From Qaidamihabitans albus (lineage in GTDB: Bacteria; Actinomycetota; Actinomycetes; Mycobacteriales; Pseudonocardiaceae), in contig NZ_JAEHOB010000003.1 in assembly GCF_016464705.1 (NCBI RefSeq), positions 459,599-523,598 of the forward strand: a DNA stretch of 64,000 bases, read 5' to 3'. How positions within the stretch are numbered: the first letter of the stretch is position 1; each line of letters begins with the position of its first letter. Shown here piece after piece: positions 43,641-52,768 of this stretch. A program made the translations under genes and the position numbers. The notes beneath the pieces were generated by a model. It saw nothing but the letters and a program-made list of their open reading frames with translations, was not told the DNA's origin and ran no database searches.

Positions 43641-45224
43641 TCAGTCCCCGGCTCTGCCGAGCGGGGCGAACCGCCTCGTCGGAAGGTCGCCGTTGTGCGC
43701 GGCAAGGCCCTTGTCGGGCGCGGCGCCGTTGATCGGCGCGAACGTCGTGGTCGGGGCGTCGTGCGCGGCCGTCGCGGCCGCCCGCCCGGCCCGCCCGCGC
43801 AGGGCCGTGTGCAGCCCGTCCCAGAGGGTGCCGTCCGAGAAGTCCCTCGGGTCGGGCTCGACCAGCACCACGCCGATCACCGGGATGCGGGCGTCCGCCA
43901 GCTGCCGGGCGACGGTGTGCAGCCAAGCGGTGTTCGCGTGCCCGGCGCGCACGACGAGCACGGTCTCGGCGCCGAGGCGCCCGAGGTCGGTCCAGGCGGT
44001 ACCCGGTGTGGCGGAGCCGACGCCGAGCCGGAACTCCCGGCGCCCGGCCGGCGGCGGCACGGCCGCGCCTCCGCTGTCGAGGACGCGGACGGGTCGTGCG
44101 GTGCCCGCGGCCAGTGCGGCCAGATCCTGTCCCGGCAGGTCATCGATGATCACGACCGGCCCGTCGGCGGCCAGGTCCCCGGCCATGTCCACGGCGAGCG
44201 CGGCCGTGGTCCGCGGGCAGCCGAGTTCCAGCAGCGACACCGGTGCCGGATCGCCGCGCACCGCTCGCGCGAGCGTCGCCGCCACCCGCCCGCGCTCGGT
44301 CGCCTCGCGCGAGCGCCGCCACAGCTTCGCCGGGCCGCGCCGCGGCACCGGCAGCTCGGCGATGACCGAGGCCCCGAGGTGCGCGGAGATCTCCCGCCGC
44401 AGCACCGGCCGATCCCGCACCACACTGGAGACGGCGGTCAGTGCCAGCCCGGCGGCGAGCCCGAGCAGCAGGCCGACCGCGGAGTTCAGCGCGGCCGTGC
44501 CCAGCAGCGAGCCGGGCAGCGGACGCGGCGCGTCCACGATCTGGGTACCCGCGGCGACCCGGGGCGCACCGATCGCGGCCTCCTTGGCGTTGCGGCCCAG
44601 CTCGGAGATCTGTGCCGCGAGCTCGGCGCGCCGGGCATAGAGGGTCTCCAGCTCGGCGGCCGTCCCGGTGTCGTACTGAGCCTCGGTGGAGGCGATCGTC
44701 CGGTCCACCCCGCCGAGTTCCTTCTGCAGCTCGGCGCGCTGGTCGAGCAGCGCCTGCGCCTCCGCGTCGGCGGCGGCCTGGATCCGCTGGACGTGGTCGG
44801 CGATGAAGACCTCGGCGAGTGCCTCGGCGCGGGCGACCGCGTCCCCGGCGCTGCTGCCCTGCACCTTGAGTTCGAGTACGTTGCTCGTCAGCCCGGTGCC
44901 CTCGTAGCTGTTCAGGAACCGCTCGGGCCGTTCGGCGGAGCCGAGGCGCTCCAGCGCGGCCGCCGCGATCCGGGTGGTCTCCAGCAGTGCGATGTCGGTG
45001 CGCATCAGGCCGCCGCCGTCCGAAGGCTGGTCGTCCTCGTGGATGATCAGCAGCTGCGTGACCGCGGTCGGCGGTGCCGGCACCAGTACGGCCAGCAGCG
45101 CCCCGAGGAGCAACCCCAGCAGGCCGAACGACAGCCAGAACCTGCGCTGCCTGCGAATCGCCACGGCGAGCCGCTGAAGGTCGAGCAACGGCTGGGACTC
45201 CGGGGGAGTGGCTTCGGTCGTCAC
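43641..45224 (-). CDS. Wzz-like chain-length protein with degenerate ATPase-like C-terminus
   Basis: 527 residues. An N-terminal helix (WLSFGLLGLLLGALLAVLVP, about 30-50) is followed by a periplasmic-type coiled-coil region (residues 50-240, ELQKELGGVDRTIASTEAQ) and a second helix near 265-290. The C-terminal cytoplasmic part resembles a CpsD/BY-kinase fold but I see no intact Walker A; it ends with a proline- and Thr-rich tail with no Tyr cluster. It likely sets polymer length with the Wzy-like protein. GTG 45224 overlaps the upstream stop. Confidence 0.82.
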   Translation of the reverse strand: MTTEATPPESQPLLDLQRLAVAIRRQRRFWLSFGLLGLLLGALLAVLVPAPPTAVTQLLIIHEDDQPSDGGGLMRTDIALLETTRIAAAALERLGSAERPERFLNSYEGTGLTSNVLELKVQGSSAGDAVARAEALAEVFIADHVQRIQAAADAEAQALLDQRAELQKELGGVDRTIASTEAQYDTGTAAELETLYARRAELAAQISELGRNAKEAAIGAPRVAAGTQIVDAPRPLPGSLLGTAALNSAVGLLLGLAAGLALTAVSSVVRDRPVLRREISAHLGASVIAELPVPRRGPAKLWRRSREATERGRVAATLARAVRGDPAPVSLLELGCPRTTAALAVDMAGDLAADGPVVIIDDLPGQDLAALAAGTARPVRVLDSGGAAVPPPAGRREFRLGVGSATPGTAWTDLGRLGAETVLVVRAGHANTAWLHTVARQLADARIPVIGVVLVEPDPRDFSDGTLWDGLHTALRGRAGRAAATAAHDAPTTTFAPINGAAPDKGLAAHNGDLPTRRFAPLGRAGD

Positions 45225-46606
45225 GGTGCACCCACCATCGCGTTGCCGTCGACCTGCGAGACCCCTGACGGAGACTCCCGGCGGGGCCCGTCCTTGCGGT
45301 CGTCGACCGGTCCGCCCGGGTGGCTGACGACGGCGCCGAGAACCGCGTGCCCGGCCTCGGCGCAGGCCTCGGTGATGCCGACCAGCTCCCACGCGGTGCG
45401 GGTGCCCGCCGTGACCACCAGCACGGCACCGGAGGTACCCGCCCCGTCCGGCACCGTCGGCCTGTGTGCGGCGACATCGACGACGCGCAGCGGCGTGCTC
45501 GCGGTGCCGTCGTCCGACGACGTTCTCGCCAGCCGTTCGGCGGCGCGGTGGGCGGCGATGTCGTCGCCGGGCACCACGACGAGTACGGGACGGCGCTGCC
45601 CCGGCCCGTCGCGGAGCCGGCCGAGAATCCGCCGGTAACGCACCTCGAGGCCGGCCTCGTCGGCGCATCCGGGCAGCTCCGCGATGTTCCACGGCTCGTC
45701 GGTCCGCAGCAGCCGGCGCGCCCGCGCCCGCAGGCCGGTGGGCCGCGTGGGCAGCCGGTCCTCGACCGGCACGTCGACGCTGCCCAGCACCGGCGACCCC
45801 AGCGCCGCGGCGATGTCCGCCTCCTTCCGCAGCCTGCGGTCGGCGCGGGCCGCGACGAGGTGCCCGAGAACGCCGAGCAGTGCGAACAGCGCCGCCCCGC
45901 CGGCGGCGAGCTGCGTCATCGTGGGCGGAGCCGGCTCCGTCGGCGCCGCGGCCGGGCCCATGACCACCATGTTCGCCAGGCCGGCCGCCGCCTCGGCCTC
46001 GGTCAGCGTCTTCATCGCCCCTTCCAGGGCGCTCCGCAACGCCTCGAGCTCCGTGCGCGCCTGGACGCTCTCCACCGTCACGCCCTCGCCCGCGGCCGCG
46101 GAGTGCAGCTCGGTGATGCGCTCGTTCGTCTCGGTGACGCGCTGCCGGAGTACGTCGCGCTGCTCCTGCAACATCTGCGCCGAGGCCTCGCCGGTGTCGG
46201 TGACCAGCTGGGTCGAGAACCTGACGTACTCCTCGGCCGTCCGGTCCGCGAGCTCCTGCGCCCGCTCAGGGCTTTCGGCGGTGCTGCGGATGTCGATCAC
46301 GTTGCCGTTCAGGACGCCCGCCTCCACCGAGTCCTTCAGGTCCCGCCCGGCGACGCCCCAGCCGAGGGCTTCCGCGGTGCGGTCGAGAACCACGGAGCTC
46401 GTCGCGATCTGTGCCTCGGTGAGCAGCTCGTCCTCCTCCCGGGGCCCCTGCAGGAGAACGCTGCTCGAGGTCTCGTAGCCGGGAGAGAACAGCAGTGAGG
46501 CCCCCGCACCGAGAAGACCGCCGACCACGGCGAGGACGGCAAGTACCCGCCACCGCCTGCGCACCACTCGCCCGATCACGGGCAGACGCACCAGATCGTC
46601 ACTCAA
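45221..46606 (-). CDS. Wzz-like polysaccharide co-polymerase
   Basis: About 461 residues, paralogous to the gene below it. The first helix is VLAVLAVVGGLLGAGASLLFSP near residue 21, then a long coiled-coil (QMLQEQRDVLRQRVTETNERITELHSAA), a second helix (LAAGGAALFALLGVLGHLVA) and a cytoplasmic domain with VLVVVPGDDIAAHRAAERLA that lacks a normal P-loop. Two adjacent Wzz proteins without an intact kinase is unusual. TTG 46606 is preferred due to AGGGG seven bases upstream; GTG codons near 46633-46639 are alternatives. Confidence 0.8.
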   Translation of the reverse strand: MSDDLVRLPVIGRVVRRRWRVLAVLAVVGGLLGAGASLLFSPGYETSSSVLLQGPREEDELLTEAQIATSSVVLDRTAEALGWGVAGRDLKDSVEAGVLNGNVIDIRSTAESPERAQELADRTAEEYVRFSTQLVTDTGEASAQMLQEQRDVLRQRVTETNERITELHSAAAGEGVTVESVQARTELEALRSALEGAMKTLTEAEAAAGLANMVVMGPAAAPTEPAPPTMTQLAAGGAALFALLGVLGHLVAARADRRLRKEADIAAALGSPVLGSVDVPVEDRLPTRPTGLRARARRLLRTDEPWNIAELPGCADEAGLEVRYRRILGRLRDGPGQRRPVLVVVPGDDIAAHRAAERLARTSSDDGTASTPLRVVDVAAHRPTVPDGAGTSGAVLVVTAGTRTAWELVGITEACAEAGHAVLGAVVSHPGGPVDDRKDGPRRESPSGVSQVDGNAMVGAP

Positions 46607-46702
46607 CGTCAGTCCCCTCGGGTCGGCTTTCACCAACACGTCGCGCCCGTCACGGCATTGGTTACAGATCGGCCGGAGTCTTGTTCGAAACGAAACCGGG
46701 AA

Positions 46703-48022
46703 TCAGCGGAGCGCGGCCGCGTAGGCCGCCAGCAGTGCGTTCGCGGAGTTCGTCCACGACAGCGGGCCGTCGACGCGTTCCTGTCCGAGCCGGCCCATCC
46801 GGTCCCGTTCCTCCGGGTCGTCGAGCAGCCGGTCGATCAGCTTGGCGAACTCCCGCACGTCGTTGGCCGCGGCGTACAGCGCGGCGTCCCCGGCGGAGAC
46901 CCGGGCCTCCCGCAGGTCGAAGGAGACGATCGGGCGGCTCATCGCCATGTATTCCATGATCTTGTTCATGGTGGACACGTCGTTGAGCGGGTTCAGCGGG
47001 TCAGGGGAGAGGCAGACGTCGGCCGTGGACAGGTACCGGACCAGGTCGCCGTCCGGGATGCGGCCGGTGAACTCCACCTGACCGGCGAGCCCGAGCGTGC
47101 GGGAGAGCTCCACCATCGCGTCGAAGGTGTCCCCGGCGCCGACGAACACCGCGTGCCAGTCGGTGCGGCCGAGCTCGTCCCGCAGAGCCGCCAGCGCGCG
47201 CAACGCGTAGTCGACGCCGTCCTGCGGGCCCATCACGCCGAGATAGCAGAGCAGGTGCGGCTTGCCGCGCTTGAGCTCCGGCTCGGCCGGGACCTGCCGG
47301 AAGCGCTCGACCGCGGGCGCGCTGCGCACGACGAAGACGTCCTCGGGGCGCTTGCCGCCGCGGCTCAGCGCGACGTCCCGGTAACTCTCGTTCGTCGCGA
47401 TCACCACGTCGGCGGCCCGGTAGGTGAGCCGTTCGAGGCCGCACACCGCGCGGTAGAGCAGGTCCTCGCCGCGGTCGAACCGGGACAGGTACAGCTCGGG
47501 CACCAGATCGTGCTGGTCGAACACGAACCGGGCGCCCCGCCGCTTGCACAGCAGCGCGACCAGGAACAGCAGGTCGGGCGGGTTGCATGCGTGCACGACG
47601 TCGACCGGGCCGACCCTGCGGGCCAGCCGCAACGTGTGCCACAGCGCCGATCCGTACTCCTTCAGGTAGCCGGCGGGACCACCGGTGGCCGCGCGCAGCG
47701 GGTAACGGTGGATGCGCACCCCGTCGATGACGACTTCCCGCTCGGTGTCCCGCTTCGTCCCCTGTGGACAGATGACGTGCACCTCCCAGCCCGCGTCGCG
47801 CAGGGTGGTGCACTCCTGCCACACCCGCCGGTCGAACGGCACCGAAAGGTTCTCGACGAGAAGAAGTGCTCGGTTCCCGCTGCTCTGCGCGCTTGCGCGA
47901 TCGCGTCGCCAGGGCCCCGTTCGGGAACGTCGAATCCCTTTGGCTGTTCGGTGCCCTGCCGCCCCGATAGCGCGGCCTCCGGCCTTGAGCGCGCTCAGTG
48001 GCCGTCTTTCGTGCCGCGACAC
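46703..48022 (-). CDS. Family 4 glycosyltransferase (WbuB-like)
   Basis: About 439 residues. LLLVENLSVPFDRRVWQECTTLRDAGWEVHVICPQG is the characteristic N-terminal block of EPS GT4 enzymes. The donor part has LCYLGVMGPQDGVDYALRAL and LNDVSTMNKIMEYMAMSRPIVSFDL, where the EX7E second glutamate region sits. GTG 48022 is selected since ATG 48091 and 48061 lie within the end of the preceding dehydrogenase gene; a basic stretch of about 45 residues precedes the conserved block. It would transfer a sugar to the lipid-linked repeat. Confidence 0.86.
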   Translation of the reverse strand: MSRHERRPLSALKAGGRAIGAAGHRTAKGIRRSRTGPWRRDRASAQSSGNRALLLVENLSVPFDRRVWQECTTLRDAGWEVHVICPQGTKRDTEREVVIDGVRIHRYPLRAATGGPAGYLKEYGSALWHTLRLARRVGPVDVVHACNPPDLLFLVALLCKRRGARFVFDQHDLVPELYLSRFDRGEDLLYRAVCGLERLTYRAADVVIATNESYRDVALSRGGKRPEDVFVVRSAPAVERFRQVPAEPELKRGKPHLLCYLGVMGPQDGVDYALRALAALRDELGRTDWHAVFVGAGDTFDAMVELSRTLGLAGQVEFTGRIPDGDLVRYLSTADVCLSPDPLNPLNDVSTMNKIMEYMAMSRPIVSFDLREARVSAGDAALYAAANDVREFAKLIDRLLDDPEERDRMGRLGQERVDGPLSWTNSANALLAAYAAALR

Positions 48023-48041
48023 CGGCGGGTTTCCGCTGTCT

Positions 48042-49358
48042 CTACCAGGCAAGACCCACATACCCCTCTTCGGTTCGGCGCCGTTCGGCATCGGGCATGC
48101 GGACCAGGTCGATCAGCACGCGGTCGCCGCCGTGGGGCAGCACGTCGAGCACGGCGGGGTCGGAGCAGCCGACGAGGCACACCTCGGCGTGCTCCAGCAC
48201 CTCCTCGGCCGAGGCTGCGAGCAGCTGGCCGAGATGCGGCAGCCTGCTCTCGATGTACTCCCGGTTGGCGCCCAGCAGCCGGGAAAGGCTGACGTTGGCG
48301 TCGTAGATCTTCAGGTCGTAGCCCTTGCCGAGCAGCCGCTCCGCCAGCTCGACCAGCGGGCTCTCCCTCAGGTCGTCGGTGCCCGGCTTGAACGAGAGGC
48401 CGAACAGCCCGACCTTGCGCCTGCCGGTCCGCGCGACCAGGTCGAACGCGCGCCGCAGATGCTCCTCGTTGGAGGTCAGCACGTGCGCGAGGATCGGTAC
48501 CGAGACGTCGGCGCGCTGCGCGGCGTGGACGATGCCGCGCAGGTCCTTCGGCAGGCACGAGCCGCCGAAGGCGAACCCGGGGCGCAGGTAGGCGGGGCTG
48601 ATGTTCAGCTTGCGGTCGGCGAGGAACACGTCCATCACCCGGTGCGAGTCCAGGCCGAGCGCCCGGCAGATCGCGCCGAGCTCGTTGGCGAAGCCGATCT
48701 TCAGGCCGTGGAACGCGTTGTCCGCGTACTTGGTCATCTCCGCGACCGGGATCGGCACCCGGAACACCTCGCCGGGCAACCCCTCGTACAGCGCGGCCAC
48801 GGTGTCGCCGCTGGCCGTGTCCAGCTCGCCGATGACCGTCTTCGGCGGGTCGAAGAAGTCCCGCACGCTGCTGCCCTCGCGCAGGAACTCGGGGTTCACC
48901 GCGACTCCGAAGTCCACCCCGGCGGTGCGGCCCGAGGTCTTCTCCAGGATGGGGACCAGCAGGTCTAGGCAGGTACCGGGCAGCATCGTGCTGCGGAAGA
49001 CGACCGTGTGCCGGTGGCTCTGGCCGGCCAGCGCCTGGCCGATCTGCTCGGTCACCCGCTCCAGGTAGGCGGTGGAGAGGCTGCCGTTGGGCGCCGACGG
49101 CGTGCCGACGCAGATCAGTGACACCTCGCTGGCCGCGATCGCCGCGGCGACGTCGGTGGTGGCACGCAGCGCGCCGGTCCGCACGACCTGCTCGGTCAGC
49201 TCGCCGATCCGTTCCTCGACCACCGGCGCCTTGCCGGCTCGCACGAGGTCGATCTTGACGGGGTTGACGTCGACGCCGACGACCTCGTGGCCGCGGCCGG
49301 CGAGGCACGCGGCGGACACACAACCGACATAGCCGAGCCCGAAGACACTGATCTTCAC
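48042..49358 (-). CDS. GDP-mannose 6-dehydrogenase (AlgD-like)
   Basis: 438 residues of the UDP-glucose/GDP-mannose dehydrogenase family, oxidising the C6 hydroxyl of a nucleotide hexose twice to the uronate. The NAD motif is GLGYVG at 7-12 and the catalytic Cys is Cys268 in FGGSCLPKD. Several blocks read closer to Pseudomonas AlgD than to UDP-glucose enzymes: SRxTVVxRSTxLPGT-like, AGVDFGV.NPEFLRE, RPGFAFGGSCLPKD, SFK.GTDDLRESPLVELAE. Length and Cys number also equal those recalled for AlgD. GTG 49358 has GGGAGGGG upstream. As the first gene it heads an eleven-gene operon. Substrate GDP-mannose is likely but not proven. Confidence 0.85.
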   Translation of the reverse strand: MKISVFGLGYVGCVSAACLAGRGHEVVGVDVNPVKIDLVRAGKAPVVEERIGELTEQVVRTGALRATTDVAAAIAASEVSLICVGTPSAPNGSLSTAYLERVTEQIGQALAGQSHRHTVVFRSTMLPGTCLDLLVPILEKTSGRTAGVDFGVAVNPEFLREGSSVRDFFDPPKTVIGELDTASGDTVAALYEGLPGEVFRVPIPVAEMTKYADNAFHGLKIGFANELGAICRALGLDSHRVMDVFLADRKLNISPAYLRPGFAFGGSCLPKDLRGIVHAAQRADVSVPILAHVLTSNEEHLRRAFDLVARTGRRKVGLFGLSFKPGTDDLRESPLVELAERLLGKGYDLKIYDANVSLSRLLGANREYIESRLPHLGQLLAASAEEVLEHAEVCLVGCSDPAVLDVLPHGGDRVLIDLVRMPDAERRRTEEGYVGLAW

Positions 49359-49436
49359 CTGGCTCCCCTCCCGCCGCGCCGCGGCAGCCGCGACTCGTCT
49401 GCTGATTCGCTGGCCGGGGCGCGGTCGTTACGGGGG

Positions 49437-50618
49437 TTACCGAGTGGTGACCTCCGAAAGTGCCTCGATGGCGCGGGTTTCCCGTGCGTGAATGTCACGC
49501 AGCCGGGAGCCGATGTCGGTGAACAACGCACCCGCCCGCTGTTCGGTGAACGGTGTCTCGGTGTCGTAGTGCGCCCGCAGCCGGTGCAGCCCGGCGGCGG
49601 CCTCCGCGGTGGCCTCCCGGCCCGCGTCGCCGGCGCGGACACCGTCCGCAAGGCGCGTGACCAGCCCGCGCATCCAGGCGAACTCGGGTTGCTCGTCGCC
49701 GAGCAGCACCTTCGCGAGCCCGTTCCATTGGCCGGCGATGGCGTGCCACGTGCGCGCGTGCCCGGCGAGTTCCGGCCACTCCAGCGAGGTCGCCGCGGCG
49801 TCGAGGCCCTCGGCGAAGAGGTCGCGCAGGTGGCCGCCTCCGGGACCGTCGGGCACGATGCTCGTCCAGACCGACAGCAGGGCTCCGACGAGCCGCTGCC
49901 GGTCGGCGAAGACGGTCGGCCACCCCTTGCGCGCCTTCTGGTCGGTCATCAGCCGCGCCCAGTCACCCCATGCGTCGGCGGTGAAACTCCGCGCGCAGTC
50001 GGCGAGGCCCGAGCGCACCGCCCGCTCGGTGCGCTCGGTGTTCACGGGGGCGCCGGGGCGCACGGACACCAGCAGGTTCTTGTGCGCGCGGATCCGGCCG
50101 CGGGCGCGGTCGAACGTCTCGCGGTCGACGGTCAGCGGGGCGTGGTTGCGGTCGTCGACGAGCACCCGCCCGCCGCGCTCCGCGTAGGCGACGACGAGGT
50201 GCGCGTCCCCGCCGCCGGTGCTCTCCGGCAGGCGCCAGTAGCCGGCCGTGTGGCGGTCGGGCAATACCAGCACGGGATTCGCGGCGGCAAGCTCGGCCGT
50301 GAGCCGCCTGGCCGCGGCCCTTGACCGCACGGTGGTGTGCACGTCGGCCTCGACACCGAGACGGTCCATAGTGGACTCGATCCAGGCGCGCGGCCGGTCC
50401 CAGCCGTTGCGGAAGCGGAGCGTGATCGGCTTGCTCCCGTCGTCGGTGAACTCCCGCAGGTGGTAGCCGGCGCCGATGCCGCCGGAGATCACGAATACGA
50501 GCGGTTCGGGCAGCGGTTCCCCGCCGGGGCCCTCGACACCGTGGTTGGCGAGCAGGTTGGCGAGTGCGGATACGTCCGGTTGCCGACCGCCCCGCAACCG
50601 ATACCCGTCACCGCCCAC
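49437..50618 (-). CDS. BtrH N-terminal domain/DUF4872-like protein
   Basis: 393 residues. ALANLLANHGVEGPGGEPLPEPLVFVISGGIGAGYHL (about residues 19-55) resembles the BtrH_N domain, a papain-like acyltransferase fold, and the later VLVDDRNHAPLTVDRETFDRAR fits the following DUF4872 region. The family Cys usually just before this SALAN block is absent; the local sequence reads QPDVSALAN. So this copy may be non-catalytic or differently built. GTG 50618 is chosen since GGGAGG precedes it; ATG 50639 lies inside a palindrome arm. Biological role unknown. Confidence 0.65.
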   Translation of the reverse strand: MGGDGYRLRGGRQPDVSALANLLANHGVEGPGGEPLPEPLVFVISGGIGAGYHLREFTDDGSKPITLRFRNGWDRPRAWIESTMDRLGVEADVHTTVRSRAAARRLTAELAAANPVLVLPDRHTAGYWRLPESTGGGDAHLVVAYAERGGRVLVDDRNHAPLTVDRETFDRARGRIRAHKNLLVSVRPGAPVNTERTERAVRSGLADCARSFTADAWGDWARLMTDQKARKGWPTVFADRQRLVGALLSVWTSIVPDGPGGGHLRDLFAEGLDAAATSLEWPELAGHARTWHAIAGQWNGLAKVLLGDEQPEFAWMRGLVTRLADGVRAGDAGREATAEAAAGLHRLRAHYDTETPFTEQRAGALFTDIGSRLRDIHARETRAIEALSEVTTR

Positions 50619-50631
50619 GCCGCACCTCCCG

Positions 50632-50691
50632 ACTGCCATGAACGACCCGTTACTGGCATTTTTTCGCCAGTAACGAGTCTTTCATGGCAGT
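50632..50691. repeat. 60-bp palindrome, type C
   Basis: 27-bp arms at 50632-50658 and 50665-50691 with three mismatches around a TTTTTT loop. Outer arm ACTGCCATGAA, inner CGTTACTGGC. It fills the gap between the LLM enzyme gene (stop at 50692) and the BtrH-like gene. Probably terminates the minus-strand LLM transcript or serves as a protein-binding dyad. No other copy is seen in the window. Confidence 0.85.
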
Positions 50692-51564
50692 TCAGAAGGC
50701 GGCGGCGGCAGGGATGACCTCGTGCTTGAAGGTCTCCAGCTTGGCGAGGTCGTGCACGCCGGGAACCATGCCGATCACCGCGTCCACGCCGAGCCCGTCC
50801 AGCCTGCGCAGCTCGTCGATCAGCTCGCCGGTCTTCTCCCCGTTCGCACCGATGTCGAGCACCGAGTAGACGGTCTTGGTGATGTCGTCGTAGTCGCGGC
50901 CCTCGGTCTCGCAGTGCCCGCGCAGCACGTCCAGCTTGTGTGCGAGGTCGGGGGCGTTGAAGACGTTGCACGCCTGCGCGTACCGCGCCACCAGCCGGAG
51001 CGTCTTCTTCTCGCCTCCGCCGCCGATCATGATCGGCGGATGCGGCCTCGACAGCGGTTGCGGCACGTTGAGGAGCCGGTCCGCCGTCACGTGCGTGCCG
51101 GAGAAGCCGTCGTCGGATTCGGACCACATCCGCAGGCAGTACAGCAGCGCGTCCTCCAGCAGCTCGAACCGCTCCGCGGTGGGCGGGAAGCGGAAGCCGA
51201 GGCCGCGGGACTCCTCCTCGTTCCAGCCCGCGCCGATGCCGAGGATCGCGCGGCCGCCGGAGAGCACGTCGAGGGTCGTCACGGCCTTCGCCAGCAGGCC
51301 GGGATGCCGGTAGAAGGCTCCGGTGATGACGGTCAGTAGCCGGGCGTTGTCGGTGTGGGCGGCGAGGAAGCCGAGCGCGGTGTACGCCTCGAGCATGTCG
51401 TTCTCGACGGGACCGACCTGCTGGATCTGGAAGAAGTGGTCCATCACGGCGAGGTAGGAGAAGCCGGCGTCGTCAGCGGCACCGGCGATCTCGGCGAGTC
51501 GAGGGCCCAGCTTCTCGGGTCCCTCAGGCCAGGTGAAATCGGGAATCTGCAGACCAATTCGCAT
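50692..51564 (-). CDS. LLM-class F420-dependent oxidoreductase
   Basis: 290-residue luciferase-like TIM barrel. MRIGLQIPDF at the start, LGIGAGWNEEE near residue 107 and PIMIGGGGEKKTLRL near residue 177 are family blocks of F420-dependent enzymes of the TIGR03560 type. F420 use is typical of actinobacteria. The substrate cannot be named. ATG 51564 begins the first beta strand directly; the longer frame adds three residues. It ends at the type C palindrome. Confidence 0.88.
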   Translation of the reverse strand: MRIGLQIPDFTWPEGPEKLGPRLAEIAGAADDAGFSYLAVMDHFFQIQQVGPVENDMLEAYTALGFLAAHTDNARLLTVITGAFYRHPGLLAKAVTTLDVLSGGRAILGIGAGWNEEESRGLGFRFPPTAERFELLEDALLYCLRMWSESDDGFSGTHVTADRLLNVPQPLSRPHPPIMIGGGGEKKTLRLVARYAQACNVFNAPDLAHKLDVLRGHCETEGRDYDDITKTVYSVLDIGANGEKTGELIDELRRLDGLGVDAVIGMVPGVHDLAKLETFKHEVIPAAAAF

Positions 51565-51596
51565 ACAACCCACCGTATCCCCGGAGTTACTCCAGG

Positions 51597-52559
51597 TCAG
51601 AAGCTCGTGATCACGTGCACCGTCTCCCGCACCGGGTCGGCGGCGTAGACCGTGCCGGTGCGCTGGTCGACCGCGACGGCGCCCGGGTTGATGCCGAGCG
51701 CGAGCTCGCCCACGATCTGGTCGCGGGTGCCGTCGATCTTCACCAGGCCGTTCGGCCCGCCGTTGGTGTAAGCGGCGCGGGTGCGCTGGTGCACGGCCAC
51801 CGCCGAGGCGGCGCTGCGCAGCAAGACGGTGGCGCGCTCGGTCCGTGCCGCGCCGTCGACGACGGAGAGGTGGTGCACGCCGGAGTTGGCCACGTAGATC
51901 GTGTTGCTGCCCCGGTGCACCGCGACCCCGGCCGGGGCCTCGCCGACCGGGACGCTCCCGGTGAACTCGTGCCGGTCGAGGTCGAGCACCTCGACGCTCG
52001 CGGTGCCTGCGCTCGTGAAGTAGGCCAGGCGCCTGCCCGGATCCATGCCGACGCCGGCGAGCGGTTCGCCGTTGCCGGGCAGCACGGCCGACAGCGTGTT
52101 GCCGATGCCGTCGATCACGGTGACCGCTCCGGTCGCCGCGCTGCCCGCGTAGACGACGTTCGTCGTCTCGTCCACACCGAGCACAGCGGCGCCGGGGCCG
52201 GCGGCGATCGTGCTGAGCACTCGCCCGGCGACGCCGTGGAGCACCGTCACCGTGCCGGCTCTGGCGTTGCTCACGTAGACGTTGCCGGTGACCTCGTTCA
52301 CCGCGATGCCGGTCACGGTGCGCGCGACGGGAACGGTGTGCCGGACGGAGCCGCCGTTGATCACCGATACCGAGCCGTCGCCCGCGCAGGCGACGTACGC
52401 GGTTCCGGTGGCGGAGTTCACGGCGATCGCGACCGGCCGCCGCCCCACGGTCACCGGTGTGACCTGTGTCGCTCGTGCGCGGCGGACGGGCATGGCGGCA
52501 GCGGCGGCCGCGAGCGCCGTACCGAGGAGCGCGCGGCGGTTGAACGTCGATCCGAGCAC
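51597..52559 (-). CDS. Secreted YVTN beta-propeller protein
   Basis: 320 residues. A Tat-like signal is visible (FNRRALLGTALAAAAAAMPVRRARA) followed by seven propeller repeats with PVAIAVNSATGTAYVAC..GSVSVINGG-type units and later VAVHRGSNTIYVANSGVHHLSVVDG, the YVTN pattern. Such proteins are exported and can bind ligands; no catalytic residues are recognised. GTG 52559 follows GGGGAGG and is preferred over the upstream start at 52592. It is divergent from htpX with a 210-bp gap in which I see no gene. Confidence 0.85.
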   Translation of the reverse strand: MLGSTFNRRALLGTALAAAAAAMPVRRARATQVTPVTVGRRPVAIAVNSATGTAYVACAGDGSVSVINGGSVRHTVPVARTVTGIAVNEVTGNVYVSNARAGTVTVLHGVAGRVLSTIAAGPGAAVLGVDETTNVVYAGSAATGAVTVIDGIGNTLSAVLPGNGEPLAGVGMDPGRRLAYFTSAGTASVEVLDLDRHEFTGSVPVGEAPAGVAVHRGSNTIYVANSGVHHLSVVDGAARTERATVLLRSAASAVAVHQRTRAAYTNGGPNGLVKIDGTRDQIVGELALGINPGAVAVDQRTGTVYAADPVRETVHVITSF

Positions 52560-52768
52560 GGCAGCCTCCCCGGTTTGCGTTTCACTCGCCACTCGTGTTG
52601 TCGGTCAGACCGTAACCGGAGTGCGGAGCCGACGTCGGCCGAAAGGGGGTTGCCGGAGCCCGGCTGACCCGGCCGGGTGACGAAAGGCAAGGAACTTCCC
52701 GAGCATCGACGGCGTTCGATCCATTGGGAGGACCAACCGGATCAACCGGGACTCGAAGGGAGGCAGGC

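Noticed and set aside
48042-49358. Plain UDP-glucose 6-dehydrogenase call
   Set aside because: Conserved blocks and Cys268 spacing fit GDP-mannose dehydrogenase better. I keep UDP-glucose as a possible substrate, but not as the main call.
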